Assembly (NCBI GenBank): GCA_002377855.1
Contig: DFQQ01000011.1
Coordinates: 1 to 64,000, forward strand
DNA length: 64,000 bases
Direction of reading: 5' to 3'
Source: Acidovorax delafieldii
GTDB lineage: Bacteria; Pseudomonadota; Gammaproteobacteria; Burkholderiales; Burkholderiaceae_C
Position numbers and translations under genes: made by a program. Below, in pieces: positions 1-8,030 of this stretch (its first letter is position 1; every line of letters begins with the position of its first letter). Below the pieces are notes generated by a model, which saw only the letters and a program-made list of their open reading frames with translations, was not told where the DNA came from and ran no database searches.

Positions 1-150
1 ACCGTCAAGCCCGAAGACCTCGGTGTGGACGTGGCCCCGCGCCTCAAAACCCTGAAAGTCACCGAGCCCGCCAAGCGCGGCGCCGGCATCAAGGTGGCTG
101 ACGTGGCTGCACTCGTGGAAAAACTCAAGAACGAAGCGAAGGTGATCTGA
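1..150 (+). CDS. etfB: Electron transfer flavoprotein beta subunit, C-terminal fragment
   Basis: The frame is open from the window edge and stops with TGA at 148-150, encoding 49 residues. The tail ends in an alanine- and lysine-rich helix (ADVAALVEKLKNEAKVI), as in EtfB. The next gene, etfA, starts at the very next base, which is the usual etfBA arrangement. EtfB binds AMP and pairs with EtfA to carry electrons from acyl-CoA dehydrogenases to the quinone pool. The identification rests on the C-terminal sequence and the neighbour; the rest lies outside the window. Confidence 0.85.
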   Translation, partial: TVKPEDLGVDVAPRLKTLKVTEPAKRGAGIKVADVAALVEKLKNEAKVI

Positions 151-1083
151 ATGTCGGTACTCGTTATTGCTGAACACGACAACGCGTCCATCAAGGGCGC
201 AACCCTGAACACCGTCACCGCCGCAGTCGCCTGCGGTGGTGACGTACACGTCCTCGTCGCGGGCCACAACGCTGGTGCTGCAGCCCAAGCCTCCGCGCAG
301 ATCGCTGGCGTCGCCAAAGTCATCCACGCCGACGCTCCCGGCCTGGAACACGGTCTGGCCGAAAACGTCGCCGCCCAGGTGCTGGCCATCGCCGGCAACT
401 ACAGCCACATCCTCTTCCCCGCCACCGCTGGCGGCAAGAACGTGGCCCCCCGCGTGGCCGCCAAGCTCGACGTCGCCCAGATCAGCGACATCACCAAAGT
501 GGTGAGCCAAGACACCTTCGAGCGCCCCATCTACGCCGGCAACGCCATCGCCACCGTGCAAAGCGCAGACAGCGTCAAGATCATCACCGTACGCACCACC
601 GGCTTTGACGCCGCAGCCGCCAGCGGCGGGAGCGCCGCAGTGGAAACCGCAGCCGCCACCGCCGACAACGGCAAGAGCAGCTTCATCGGCAGCGAAATCG
701 CCAAGAGCGACCGCCCCGAGCTCACCGCCGCCAAGATCATCGTCTCGGGTGGCCGGGCGCTGGGCAGCAAGGAAAAGTTCGACGAAGTCATGACCCCGCT
801 GGCCGACAAGCTGGGCGCTGCCCTGGGTGCCAGCCGCGCAGCGGTGGACGCAGGCTACGCGCCCAACGACTGGCAAGTGGGGCAGACCGGCAAGATCGTG
901 GCGCCGCAGCTGTACGTGGCAGCGGGCATCTCGGGCGCCATCCAGCACTTGGCGGGCATGAAGGACTCCAAGGTGATCGTGGCGATCAACAAGGATGCCG
1001 AGGCGCCGATCTTCAGCGTGGCTGACTACGGGCTGGAGGCGGACTTGTTCACGGCTGTGCCTGAGCTGGTCAAGGCCCTCTGA
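151..1083 (+). CDS. etfA: Electron transfer flavoprotein alpha subunit
   Basis: The product is 310 residues, the normal EtfA length. The N-terminal half (MSVLVIAEHDNASIKGATLN) is the Rossmann-like ETF domain. The C-terminal half carries the FAD-binding signature, including VSGGRALGS near residue 200, VGQTGKIVAPQLY near 250 and AAGISGAIQHLAGM near 265. It forms the soluble heterodimer with EtfB, which accepts electrons from dehydrogenases and passes them to ETF-ubiquinone oxidoreductase. The start codon follows the etfB stop directly, so the two are co-translated. Confidence 0.96.
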   Translation: MSVLVIAEHDNASIKGATLNTVTAAVACGGDVHVLVAGHNAGAAAQASAQIAGVAKVIHADAPGLEHGLAENVAAQVLAIAGNYSHILFPATAGGKNVAPRVAAKLDVAQISDITKVVSQDTFERPIYAGNAIATVQSADSVKIITVRTTGFDAAAASGGSAAVETAAATADNGKSSFIGSEIAKSDRPELTAAKIIVSGGRALGSKEKFDEVMTPLADKLGAALGASRAAVDAGYAPNDWQVGQTGKIVAPQLYVAAGISGAIQHLAGMKDSKVIVAINKDAEAPIFSVADYGLEADLFTAVPELVKAL

Positions 1084-1140
1084 CCTGCCCAGGCCTTCCA
1101 CCATCGGCCCGCATGTGCATGGCTGATTGCTATTAAAAAC

Positions 1141-1179
1141 ATAGCTGCTGGCGCTTATTCATCAAGCGCTAGCAGCTAT
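1141..1179. repeat. Comamonadaceae-type palindromic intergenic repeat, copy 1
   Basis: The arms ATAGCTGCTGGCGCTT (1141-1156) and AAGCGCTAGCAGCTAT (1164-1179) pair around a 7-base loop, followed by a T-rich stretch. The same element recurs about ten times in the window in gaps between genes. Here it follows etfA and may act as a terminator. Confidence 0.8.
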
Positions 1180-1212
1180 TTTTATTTGAAAAACGACACA
1201 GGAGACAAAACC

Positions 1213-2196
1213 ATGAACACATCCCTTTCACGCCGCCGCATCGTGCAGGCCACGGGCGCTGCGCTGGCCACGGCCGCGTTGCCCGCACTGGCACAGTCCG
1301 GCTGGCCCACCCGCCCCATCCGCATCGTCGTGCCGTACACGGCCGGCGGCTTTACCGACCAGATGGCGCGGCTGCTGACCGTGGGCCTGCAAAAGCAGTT
1401 TGGCCAGCCCGTTGTCATCGACAACAAACCTGGCGCCAACAGCATCATCGGCGTGGAAGCCATAGCCAAGGCCGCGCCCGACGGGCACACGTTCGGCGTG
1501 GTGATCCCGGCCTTCACCGCCAACACCACGCTGTACCCCAAACTGCCCTACAACCCACGCAAGGACCTGGTGGGCGTGTCGCTGCTGGGCGTGTCGCCCC
1601 TTGTGGCCGCCGTGGCCCCTAACGCGCCGTTCAAGACGGTGAAGGAACTGGTGGCCTACGCCAAGGCCAACCCGGGCAAGGTGAGCTTTGCCTCGTCGGG
1701 CACCGGCTCGGCCGCGCACCTGACCAGCGAGTTGCTCAAGTCGCTCACGCAGACGTTCATGGTGCACATTCCCTACCGCGGCGCCGCCCCCGCGCTCACC
1801 GATCTGCTCGGTGGGCAAGTGCCGTTGTTTCTTGATCCACCGCCCAACCTGATCCAGCCCGCCAAGGCGGGCCGCATCACGCTGATCGGCGTGGCCAGCG
1901 AAAAGCGCCTGCCCATGCTGCCCGATGTGCCCACCTTCATCGAGCAGGGCATCCCCGGCATGGTGGGCAGCACCTGGGCGAGCATGATCGCCCCCGCAGC
2001 CACGCCGCGCGACATCGTCAAGCGCATGTCCGACGCGGTGAACGCCATCATCCAGAGCGAAGAAACCAAGGCGAAGCTCGAAGCCATGGGCACCTTTGGC
2101 GAAGGCTCCACGCCCGAGGCCTGCGACGCCTTCCTGGCGGCGGAGACCACGAAGTGGGGCAAGGTGATCCGTGATGCAGGGGTGACGCTGGATTGA
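1213..2196 (+). CDS. Bug-family (TctC-like) tripartite transporter solute-binding protein
   Basis: The product is 327 residues. It opens with a Tat-like signal (SRRRIVQATG, then a hydrophobic stretch ending ALPALAQ) and continues with the Bug hallmark WPTRPIRIVVPYTAGG. Later Bug motifs are present (PGANSIIGVEAIAKAAPDG, YRGAAPALTDLLGGQV). Bug receptors bind carboxylates or similar small ligands in the periplasm and usually work with TctA/TctB membrane partners; none is visible nearby. The ATG at 1213 is preferred because AGGAGA lies just upstream. The ligand cannot be told from sequence. Comamonads often carry many orphan Bug genes. Confidence 0.92.
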   Translation: MNTSLSRRRIVQATGAALATAALPALAQSGWPTRPIRIVVPYTAGGFTDQMARLLTVGLQKQFGQPVVIDNKPGANSIIGVEAIAKAAPDGHTFGVVIPAFTANTTLYPKLPYNPRKDLVGVSLLGVSPLVAAVAPNAPFKTVKELVAYAKANPGKVSFASSGTGSAAHLTSELLKSLTQTFMVHIPYRGAAPALTDLLGGQVPLFLDPPPNLIQPAKAGRITLIGVASEKRLPMLPDVPTFIEQGIPGMVGSTWASMIAPAATPRDIVKRMSDAVNAIIQSEETKAKLEAMGTFGEGSTPEACDAFLAAETTKWGKVIRDAGVTLD

Positions 2197-2309
2197 GGCG
2201 CCGGCACCACGCGGATTGTGTGGTGGGCGGTTCTTGGCTGCGGGCATGGGCCGCGCCCCGTGCCAGTGCACAGGGCTGCAAAGTTGCGCTTGGTGCGGCC
2301 CCGTTCGTT

Positions 2310-3155
2310 CTACGCGTACCGCTTGGCCCGCAGGTTTTCCTTCATCTGCTGCAGGATGGGCTGCAGGGAGCTGCCGATGCGCAGCGCCACGCAGGTAGCC
2401 AGCACGTCGATGATGAGCAGGTGCATCAGCCGCGACACCATGGGGCTGTAGCGGTCGTAGCCTTCGGGGTGGTCGGCGGCGAGGTGGATGTTGCAGGTGC
2501 TGGCGAGCGGTGAGCCGCTGGCTGTGATGGCGATGGTGGTCGCGCCGTTGCGCCGGGCAATGTCTGCAGCGTCCATCAGGTCGCGGGTGCGGCCCGAGTT
2601 GGAGATGATCACGGCGCAGTCGCCTGGCCCCAGCAGGGTGGCGCTCATGACCTGCATGTGGCCATCGCTGCTGGAAATGGATGTGACCCCCAGGCGAAAG
2701 AACTTGTGCTGCGCATCCTGCGCCACGATGCCCGAATTGCCTACGCCGTAGAACTCGATGCGTTTGCCTTTTTTCCAGGTGTTGGCAATGGCTTCACCGG
2801 CGCGCTCCAGGGCCACGGTGCTGGCTGCGTTGCGGTACTGAAGGAAAGCCGCCACGGCGTTGTCTACCACCTTCACCAGCACGTCGCCCGTCTTGTCGTC
2901 CACATCCACGCTGCGGTGGATGAACGGCACACCCTCGCTCACACTGCCAGCGAGTTTGAGCTTGAAATCCGCCAGTCCGTCGTAGCCCATGCTGCGGCAA
3001 AAGCGCACCACCGTGGGCTTGCTCACATGGGCACGCTCGGCCAGTTCGCGCACGGGCAGGCGGGCAAAAGCGCGCGGGTCGGCCAGCACCAGCTTGGCCA
3101 CCCGCTGTTCGGCAGGGGCCAGGGAGCTCAGGGATGCGGTAATGCGCTCAAGCAT
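2310..3155 (-). CDS. hexR: HexR/RpiR-family transcriptional regulator
   Basis: The product is 281 residues. An N-terminal RpiR helix-turn-helix (residues 1-80, with AERAHVSKPTVVRFCRSMGY) is followed by a SIS sugar-phosphate-binding domain (residues 110-260, with FYGVGNSGIVAQDAQHKF and VIISNSGRTRDLMDAADIA). HexR binds KDPG and represses genes of glucose catabolism. It is transcribed away from tal, with a HexR-like box between them. The surrounding zwf, edd, eda, pgi and gts genes are classical HexR targets, which supports HexR over a generic RpiR protein. The start at 3155 begins MLERITASLSSLAPAEQRV, the usual family start. Confidence 0.92.
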   Translation of the reverse strand: MLERITASLSSLAPAEQRVAKLVLADPRAFARLPVRELAERAHVSKPTVVRFCRSMGYDGLADFKLKLAGSVSEGVPFIHRSVDVDDKTGDVLVKVVDNAVAAFLQYRNAASTVALERAGEAIANTWKKGKRIEFYGVGNSGIVAQDAQHKFFRLGVTSISSSDGHMQVMSATLLGPGDCAVIISNSGRTRDLMDAADIARRNGATTIAITASGSPLASTCNIHLAADHPEGYDRYSPMVSRLMHLLIIDVLATCVALRIGSSLQPILQQMKENLRAKRYA

Positions 3156-3191
3156 GGCGGTTCCACAGAAAACGAAACGAAGTAACCGCAA

Positions 3192-3206
3192 TGTAACTCG
3201 GTTTCA
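3192..3206. promoter_or_regulatory. Candidate HexR operator between hexR and tal
   Basis: TGTAACTCGGTTTCA matches 10 of 15 positions of the better box in front of zwf (TGTAATCACGTTACA). It lies in the divergent intergenic region and could serve both autoregulation of hexR and control of tal. It is weaker than the zwf and pgi boxes. Confidence 0.45.
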
Positions 3207-3325
3207 TGCGGCGGGCAGTCCAGGAACGGGGCCCGTCTACACTTGCGGGTAGCGCGGGCCCGCCTGTGCCCCAGGCCTTTCGCGGTGCCTTGCCCCGTTC
3301 GCTGCCCACCTTTGAGACCATTGCC

Positions 3326-4273
3326 ATGAATCAGCTCGACGCACTCAAACAGTTCACCACCGTGGTTGCCGATACCGGCGACTTTCTGCAGCTGGCCCAG
3401 TTCCGCCCGCAAGACGCCACGACCAATCCTTCGCTGATCCTCAAGGCTGTGCAAAAGCCCGAGTACGCGCCGTTGCTCAAGGACACCGTTGCCAAGTGGC
3501 AGGGCCGCGAGATGGACGAGGTGATTGACCGCCTGCTGGTGCGCTTTGGTTGCGAGATCCTCACGCATGTGCCTGGCCGTGTTTCCACGGAAGTGGACGC
3601 GCGGCTGAGCTTTGATACCAGTGCCACCGTGACGCGTGCGGAACGCATCATCGAGCTGTACCAGGCCGAGGGCATCCACATTGATCGTGTGCTGATCAAG
3701 ATTGCTGCGACGTGGGAGGGCATCCAGGCGGCCGCACAGCTGGAGCGCAAGGGCATCCACACCAACCTCACGTTGCTGTTTGCTTTCTGCCAGGCGGTGG
3801 CCTGCGGGCAGGCCAAGGTGCAGCTGATATCGCCTTTCGTCGGCCGTATCTATGACTGGCACAAAAAACAGGCAGGCGCCAGCTGGGACGAGGCCGCTCG
3901 TGCGGGTGCCAACGACCCGGGCGTGCAGTCGGTCACGCAGATCTACAACCACTACAAGCGCTTTGGCATCGCCACCGAAGTGATGGGCGCCAGCTTCCGC
4001 AACGTGGGGCAGATCACCGCATTGGCGGGCTGCGACCTCCTGACCATCGCGCCTGAGTTGCTGGCCCAACTGGCCGCCAGCGATGCGCCGCTGCAGCGCG
4101 CGCTGAGCGCTGACGCCGCCAAGGCCATGGATTTACCCGCAGTGAACTATGACGAAGCAGGTTTCCGTTACGCGCTGAACGAAGACGCCATGGCCACCGA
4201 AAAACTGGCCGAAGGCATCCGCGCTTTCGCCGTGGACGCCATCAAGCTCGAAAAGCTGATCGAAGCCGCCTGA
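3326..4273 (+). CDS. tal: Transaldolase
   Basis: The product is 315 residues, the length of class 1 TalB enzymes. It begins MNQLDALKQFTTVVADTGDF and has the N-terminal signature DATTNPSLILKA. The Schiff-base lysine lies in RVLIKIAATWEG, and the phosphate-binding segment includes ISPFVGRIYDW. It transfers a dihydroxyacetone unit between sedoheptulose-7-phosphate and glyceraldehyde-3-phosphate in the pentose phosphate pathway. The upstream in-frame extension is ignored because the homologous region begins at this ATG. Its place opposite hexR suggests HexR control. Confidence 0.96.
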   Translation: MNQLDALKQFTTVVADTGDFLQLAQFRPQDATTNPSLILKAVQKPEYAPLLKDTVAKWQGREMDEVIDRLLVRFGCEILTHVPGRVSTEVDARLSFDTSATVTRAERIIELYQAEGIHIDRVLIKIAATWEGIQAAAQLERKGIHTNLTLLFAFCQAVACGQAKVQLISPFVGRIYDWHKKQAGASWDEAARAGANDPGVQSVTQIYNHYKRFGIATEVMGASFRNVGQITALAGCDLLTIAPELLAQLAASDAPLQRALSADAAKAMDLPAVNYDEAGFRYALNEDAMATEKLAEGIRAFAVDAIKLEKLIEAA

Positions 4274-4304
4274 GCGCGGCTTCACCACCCCTGCGGGCCC
4301 CGCA

Positions 4305-5699
4305 CTACGGCAGCAGGGGGAGCGTGATGCCCACACGCAGGCCGTGCGGCTTCACGGGCTCGGCAAAAGTCTGGCCTGCATGCCGCAGGGCAATCTCTTC
4401 AACGATGGACAGGCCCAGCCCGCAGCCCCCAGCCTTGTCGGAGCCGCGCCAGAAACGCGCGAACAGGTCGCCAAGGTGCTCTGCAGCAACGCCGGGGCCG
4501 TCGTCTTCCACGGCCAGGGCAGCCACGCCGGGGGCCGTGATGTGCACCCGGACGGTGACGGTGGCGCCCGCGCCTGCATAGTGCAGGGCGTTGTCGATCA
4601 GGTTGTTCAGTGCCTCGCGCAGCAGCAGCGGGTGGCCCATCACGCCGAGCTGCTCTTCGCCTTCATAGCCCAGGTCAATGCCCGCTGCCAGGGCCTTCGC
4701 TGTCCAGTCGCGCGCCACTTCGCAGGCCAGTTGTGGCAAGTTCAGGGGCTGCATAGGCACATTGCTTTCCGAGCGGGCCAACTGCAGCAGCTGGTGTACC
4801 AGGTGGGCGCTGCGCTCGGCGGCGGCCAGCACCTTTTGCAGCCGTTCACGCACCTGGGGTTCGTGGCTCTCATGCAGGGCCAGTTCGGTCTGGCCGATCA
4901 GGCCGGCCAGCGGCGTGCGCAGCTGGTGCGCGGCGTCATTGAGAAAACGCTTTTCCTTTTGCTGACCGCGTGCCACGGCTTCCAGCAGGCGGTTGATGGT
5001 GCTGGCCAGCGAATGCACTTCTTGCGGTGCAGAGGTCAACTCAATGGGAGGCAAAGGGTCGGCCGTGTTGTGGCTGCGCTTGCCGGCCCGCTCGATCTGG
5101 GCTTCCAGCCGCTTGAGCGGTTGCAACCCCCGCAGCACCCCCGCGTAGACCAGCGCGCTCAAGACCAGGCCCATCAGCCCCATGGGCAGCAGCAGTTGCT
5201 CCAACAGCTCTTGCGCAATGCGCTCCCGCACGGTGAGGCTCTGCGCCACTTGCACGCGCAGGGTCTGGCGGGTCTGTGGCGTGCCGTAGTCGACATCCAG
5301 CAGTGCCACCCGCACGGGGCGGCTGTCCACGCGGGCGTGGTACAGGTACGGCTCTCCCACGCGCACGTCCACCGGTGGCGGGGGCGGCAGCTGTGCGTTG
5401 CCCAGCAGAAACCGCCCGGGCGGTGACGACACCATGTAGGTGACACGGTCGGCCGGGTCCTGCTCCAGGATGTCCTGCGCCGCCTTCGGAAAGTCCACCA
5501 GCAGGCCATCGCCGATGGGTTTGATCTGCCGCGCCAGCGCACGCACCGACTGCGTCAGCGTCTGGTCGATGCCTTTTTCGCCGTTTTGCAGGGCAATGCG
5601 CCAGGCCAGGAAGCCACCTGAAAGCCACAGCACCAGCTGCGGCAGCAGCAGCCACAGCAGCAGCTTGCGTTGAAGCGAAACCCCCGGAACGTGGCGCAT
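4305..5699 (-). CDS. Two-component sensor histidine kinase, TctE/QseC type
   Basis: The product is 464 residues from ATG 5699. A transmembrane helix (about 11-35) is followed by a periplasmic sensor segment of about 130 residues and a second helix (about 167-188), then a HAMP-like linker. The phosphoacceptor is His258 (NDAAHQLRTPLAGLIG). The ATPase domain shows NNLIDNALHYA, VEDDGPGV and GCGLGLSIVEEIA. Its response regulator lies upstream on the same strand at 5872-6588. It ends 31 bases from tal. Its position beside the gts sugar transporter suggests a role like the Pseudomonas GtrS/GltR pair, but the sensor domain does not prove that. Confidence 0.9.
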   Translation of the reverse strand: MRHVPGVSLQRKLLLWLLLPQLVLWLSGGFLAWRIALQNGEKGIDQTLTQSVRALARQIKPIGDGLLVDFPKAAQDILEQDPADRVTYMVSSPPGRFLLGNAQLPPPPPVDVRVGEPYLYHARVDSRPVRVALLDVDYGTPQTRQTLRVQVAQSLTVRERIAQELLEQLLLPMGLMGLVLSALVYAGVLRGLQPLKRLEAQIERAGKRSHNTADPLPPIELTSAPQEVHSLASTINRLLEAVARGQQKEKRFLNDAAHQLRTPLAGLIGQTELALHESHEPQVRERLQKVLAAAERSAHLVHQLLQLARSESNVPMQPLNLPQLACEVARDWTAKALAAGIDLGYEGEEQLGVMGHPLLLREALNNLIDNALHYAGAGATVTVRVHITAPGVAALAVEDDGPGVAAEHLGDLFARFWRGSDKAGGCGLGLSIVEEIALRHAGQTFAEPVKPHGLRVGITLPLLP

Positions 5700-5871
5700 A
5701 TCAAGTGTCCGAGCGGCCTGGTGAGACGCACGACGCCAGCCACTGGCGTGGCCCCCGCAGGGAATGCCGAGCAAGGGCCGCCCCGCTGCGAAGGCATCGT
5801 CCCCTTGCCCATGTCGCAAAGCGACGCGAGAGCGCGGGGAAGGCGCGTTGCGCCACAGGGGGAGGTTCCAT
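5700..5871. other. 172-base gap inside the two-component operon
   Basis: There is no credible gene here. Short self-complementary G+C-rich segments occur (for example GCCAGCCACTGGC near 5733 and GGCGCGTTGCGCC near 5840). The response regulator and kinase genes are usually adjacent or overlapping in this family, so a gap of this size is somewhat unusual and may be a small repeat insertion. Confidence 0.4.
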
Positions 5872-6588
5872 CTAAGGCCTGTTCAGCATGTAGCCCAACC
5901 CCCGGATATTGCGGATGTTGAGGCTGGACTGGTCGAGCTTCTTGCGCAAGCGGTGCACGTACACCTCCAGCGCGTTGGAGTTGAGCGGCGCAGCGGTCTG
6001 GCCAGGCTCGGGCGGGCTGGCACGCCATGCGGCCAGCACATCGTCGCGTGTCACCACTTCGCCGCAGCGGTGCACCAGCAACTCCAGCAGCTCCCATTCG
6101 CGCTGCGTCAGCTCCAGCGGCTGGCCGTCGAGCGCGGCCACGCGGCTGTTGTGGTCCAGGTGCAATTTGCCAACGGTGGTGCTCGCCCCTCCCTGGGCGT
6201 TGCGGGCCTGGGTGAAAGCTGGCTGGCGCGCTCGCCGCAGCATGGCCTGCAGGCGTGCCTGCAGTTCCTGCATGTTGAAGGGCTTGGTGAGGTAGTCGTC
6301 TGCTCCGGCGTTCAGGCCGCGCACGCGGTCGTCAATGCCATCGCGGGCGGTGAGGATGAGCACGGGCAGGCCGACGATATGGGTGCGGGCCCAGGTGAGC
6401 AAGTCCAGCCCATCCGCATCGGGCAGGCCCAGGTCCAGAATGATGCCGTCGACGGCTTGGCTCTGCAAAACCCCCATGCCCTGGGCCACGCTGGTCGCCG
6501 TGTAAACGCTGTAATGGAGTTGCTTGAGCTGCCCCGCCAGGGCGTCCTGCAGCAGTGCGTCGTCTTCGACGATCAGTATCGTGGCCAT
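5872..6588 (-). CDS. OmpR-family response regulator, TctD/QseB type
   Basis: The product is 238 residues starting MATILIVEDDALLQDALAG. The receiver domain has the acidic pair in VEDD, the phosphorylation site Asp52 (GIILDLGLPDADG) and the lysine in DDYLTKPFNMQEL. The C-terminal winged helix shows LTQREWELLELLVHRCGEVV and VYVHRLRKKLD. It is upstream of the kinase at 4305-5699 on the same strand and is divergent from gtsA, with a strong palindrome between them. Regulation of the sugar transporter or the neighbouring Bug-type uptake is inferred from position only. Confidence 0.92.
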   Translation of the reverse strand: MATILIVEDDALLQDALAGQLKQLHYSVYTATSVAQGMGVLQSQAVDGIILDLGLPDADGLDLLTWARTHIVGLPVLILTARDGIDDRVRGLNAGADDYLTKPFNMQELQARLQAMLRRARQPAFTQARNAQGGASTTVGKLHLDHNSRVAALDGQPLELTQREWELLELLVHRCGEVVTRDDVLAAWRASPPEPGQTAAPLNSNALEVYVHRLRKKLDQSSLNIRNIRGLGYMLNRP

Positions 6589-6664
6589 GGGTTTGAGCAT
6601 AGCAAAGCCCTTGCATCTGCCCGGTGTGGGCGCTGTGTCACAGCTCAGGGAAAGCACTGAGAAT

Positions 6665-6689
6665 TACTTTAATTATTGTAATTAAAGTA
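6665..6689. promoter_or_regulatory. Perfect 25-base palindrome upstream of gtsA, HexR-like
   Basis: Eleven-base arms (TACTTTAATTA and TAATTAAAGTA) flank a TTG spacer without a mismatch. The overlapping 15-mer TGTAATTAAAGTACC (6677-6691) is close to the HexR consensus known from gammaproteobacteria, TGTAATTAAATTACA. It lies about 70 bases before the gtsA start and about 75 bases before the divergent response regulator gene, so it may control both. The repressor could be HexR or another dimeric regulator. Confidence 0.6.
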
Positions 6690-6756
6690 CCCACTGCGCT
6701 GAATGCACCGGTCCGGTGGCGCACAACCAGATGCAAACAACGAGGAGACAAGGGTT

Positions 6757-8007
6757 ATGTGGAAATTGACAAAAGTCGCCGCTGTAGCGGTCACCCTGGC
6801 CGCGGCAATGGCTGCGCAAGCGGGTGAGGTGGAGGTGCTGCACTACTGGACTTCGGGCGGAGAGGCCAAGTCTGCGGCGGAACTCAAGAAAATCATGCAG
6901 GCCAAGGGCCACACGTGGCGCGACTTCGCTGTCGCGGGTGGCGGCGGAGACAGCGCGATGACGGTGCTCAAGAGCCGGGTCATCTCTGGCAACCCACCCT
7001 CGGCCGCACAGGTCAAGGGGCCTGCCATTCAGGAATGGGCTGCCGAAGGCGTGCTGGGCAACATGGACGCTCTGGCCAAGGCTGAGAAGTGGGATGAGTT
7101 GCTGCCCAAGGTGGTTGCCGATGTGATGAAGTACAAGGGCAACTACGTGGCCGCTCCGGTCAACGTGCACCGCGTGAACTGGATGTGGGGCAGCGCCGAG
7201 GCATTGAAGAAGGCGGGCGTGTCTGCAATGCCCAAGACCTGGGACGAGTTTTTTGCGGCGGCAGACAAGCTCAAGGCGGCAGGTCTGATCCCAGTGGCCC
7301 ATGGGGGCCAGAACTGGCAGGACTTCACCACGTTCGAATCGGTCGTGCTGGGGGTGGGAGGCCCCAAGTTCTACCAGGATGCGCTGGTCAAGCTGGACGA
7401 AAAGGCGCTCAACAGCGACACCATGAAAAAGTCGCTGGAAACCTTCCGCCGCATCAAGGGGTACACCGATCCGGCAGCCCCAGGCCGTGACTGGAATCTG
7501 ACGACGGCCATGCTCATCCAGGGCAAGGCGGGGTTTCAGCTGATGGGTGATTGGGCCAAGGGCGAGTTCCTGGCCGCAGGCAAGGTGCCTGGCAAGGACT
7601 TCATGTGCGCCGCTGCGCCCGGCACTGCCAACGCGTTTACCTTCAACGTGGACTCGTTCATCCTGTTCAAGCTCAAGGATGCAGCGGCGCAGAAGGCGCA
7701 GAGCGATCTGGCCAGCGCCATCATGAGCCCGGAGTTTCAGGAAGTGTTCAACCTGAACAAGGGCTCCATCCCGGTGCGTGCCGGGCAGAAGATGGACAAG
7801 TTTGATGACTGCGCCAAGCTCTCGAGCAAGGACTTTGCAGACACCGCCAAGTCCGGTGGTCTGGTGCCCAGCGTGGCCCACGGCATGGCCATCGCTCCTG
7901 CCACCGAAGGTGCCATCAAAGACGCCGTCAGCCAGTTCTGGAACGACGACAAGGTCAGCGTCGCCGATGCCATGAAGAAGATCGCGACCGCCGCGAAGAC
8001 CAAGTAA
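6757..8007 (+). CDS. gtsA: Glucose/mannose-type ABC transporter substrate-binding protein
   Basis: The product is 416 residues with a Sec signal (KVAAVAVTLAAAMAAQAG) and a family 1 sugar-binding fold. The segments EVLHYWTSGGEAKSAAELK, FAVAGGGGDSAMTVLKSR and GNPPSAAQVKGPAIQEWA closely resemble Pseudomonas GtsA. It captures glucose or a related hexose in the periplasm for GtsBC. AACGAGGAGACA precedes the ATG and serves as ribosome-binding site. The gene order is gtsA-lamB-gtsB-gtsC-gtsD, with the porin between receptor and permeases. The hexose specificity is inferred from similarity and from the neighbouring glk, zwf and edd. Confidence 0.9.
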   Translation: MWKLTKVAAVAVTLAAAMAAQAGEVEVLHYWTSGGEAKSAAELKKIMQAKGHTWRDFAVAGGGGDSAMTVLKSRVISGNPPSAAQVKGPAIQEWAAEGVLGNMDALAKAEKWDELLPKVVADVMKYKGNYVAAPVNVHRVNWMWGSAEALKKAGVSAMPKTWDEFFAAADKLKAAGLIPVAHGGQNWQDFTTFESVVLGVGGPKFYQDALVKLDEKALNSDTMKKSLETFRRIKGYTDPAAPGRDWNLTTAMLIQGKAGFQLMGDWAKGEFLAAGKVPGKDFMCAAAPGTANAFTFNVDSFILFKLKDAAAQKAQSDLASAIMSPEFQEVFNLNKGSIPVRAGQKMDKFDDCAKLSSKDFADTAKSGGLVPSVAHGMAIAPATEGAIKDAVSQFWNDDKVSVADAMKKIATAAKTK

Positions 8008-8030
8008 ACCAAACCCCGAGGGATTCCAAC

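Noticed and set aside
1141..1179. Possible integrase attachment site
   Set aside because: The same palindrome recurs in many gaps without associated integrase genes, so it is a dispersed repeat.
5555..6097. Open frame spanning the gap between the response regulator and kinase
   Set aside because: It overlaps both genes in another frame and lacks any domain; the gap itself looks non-coding.
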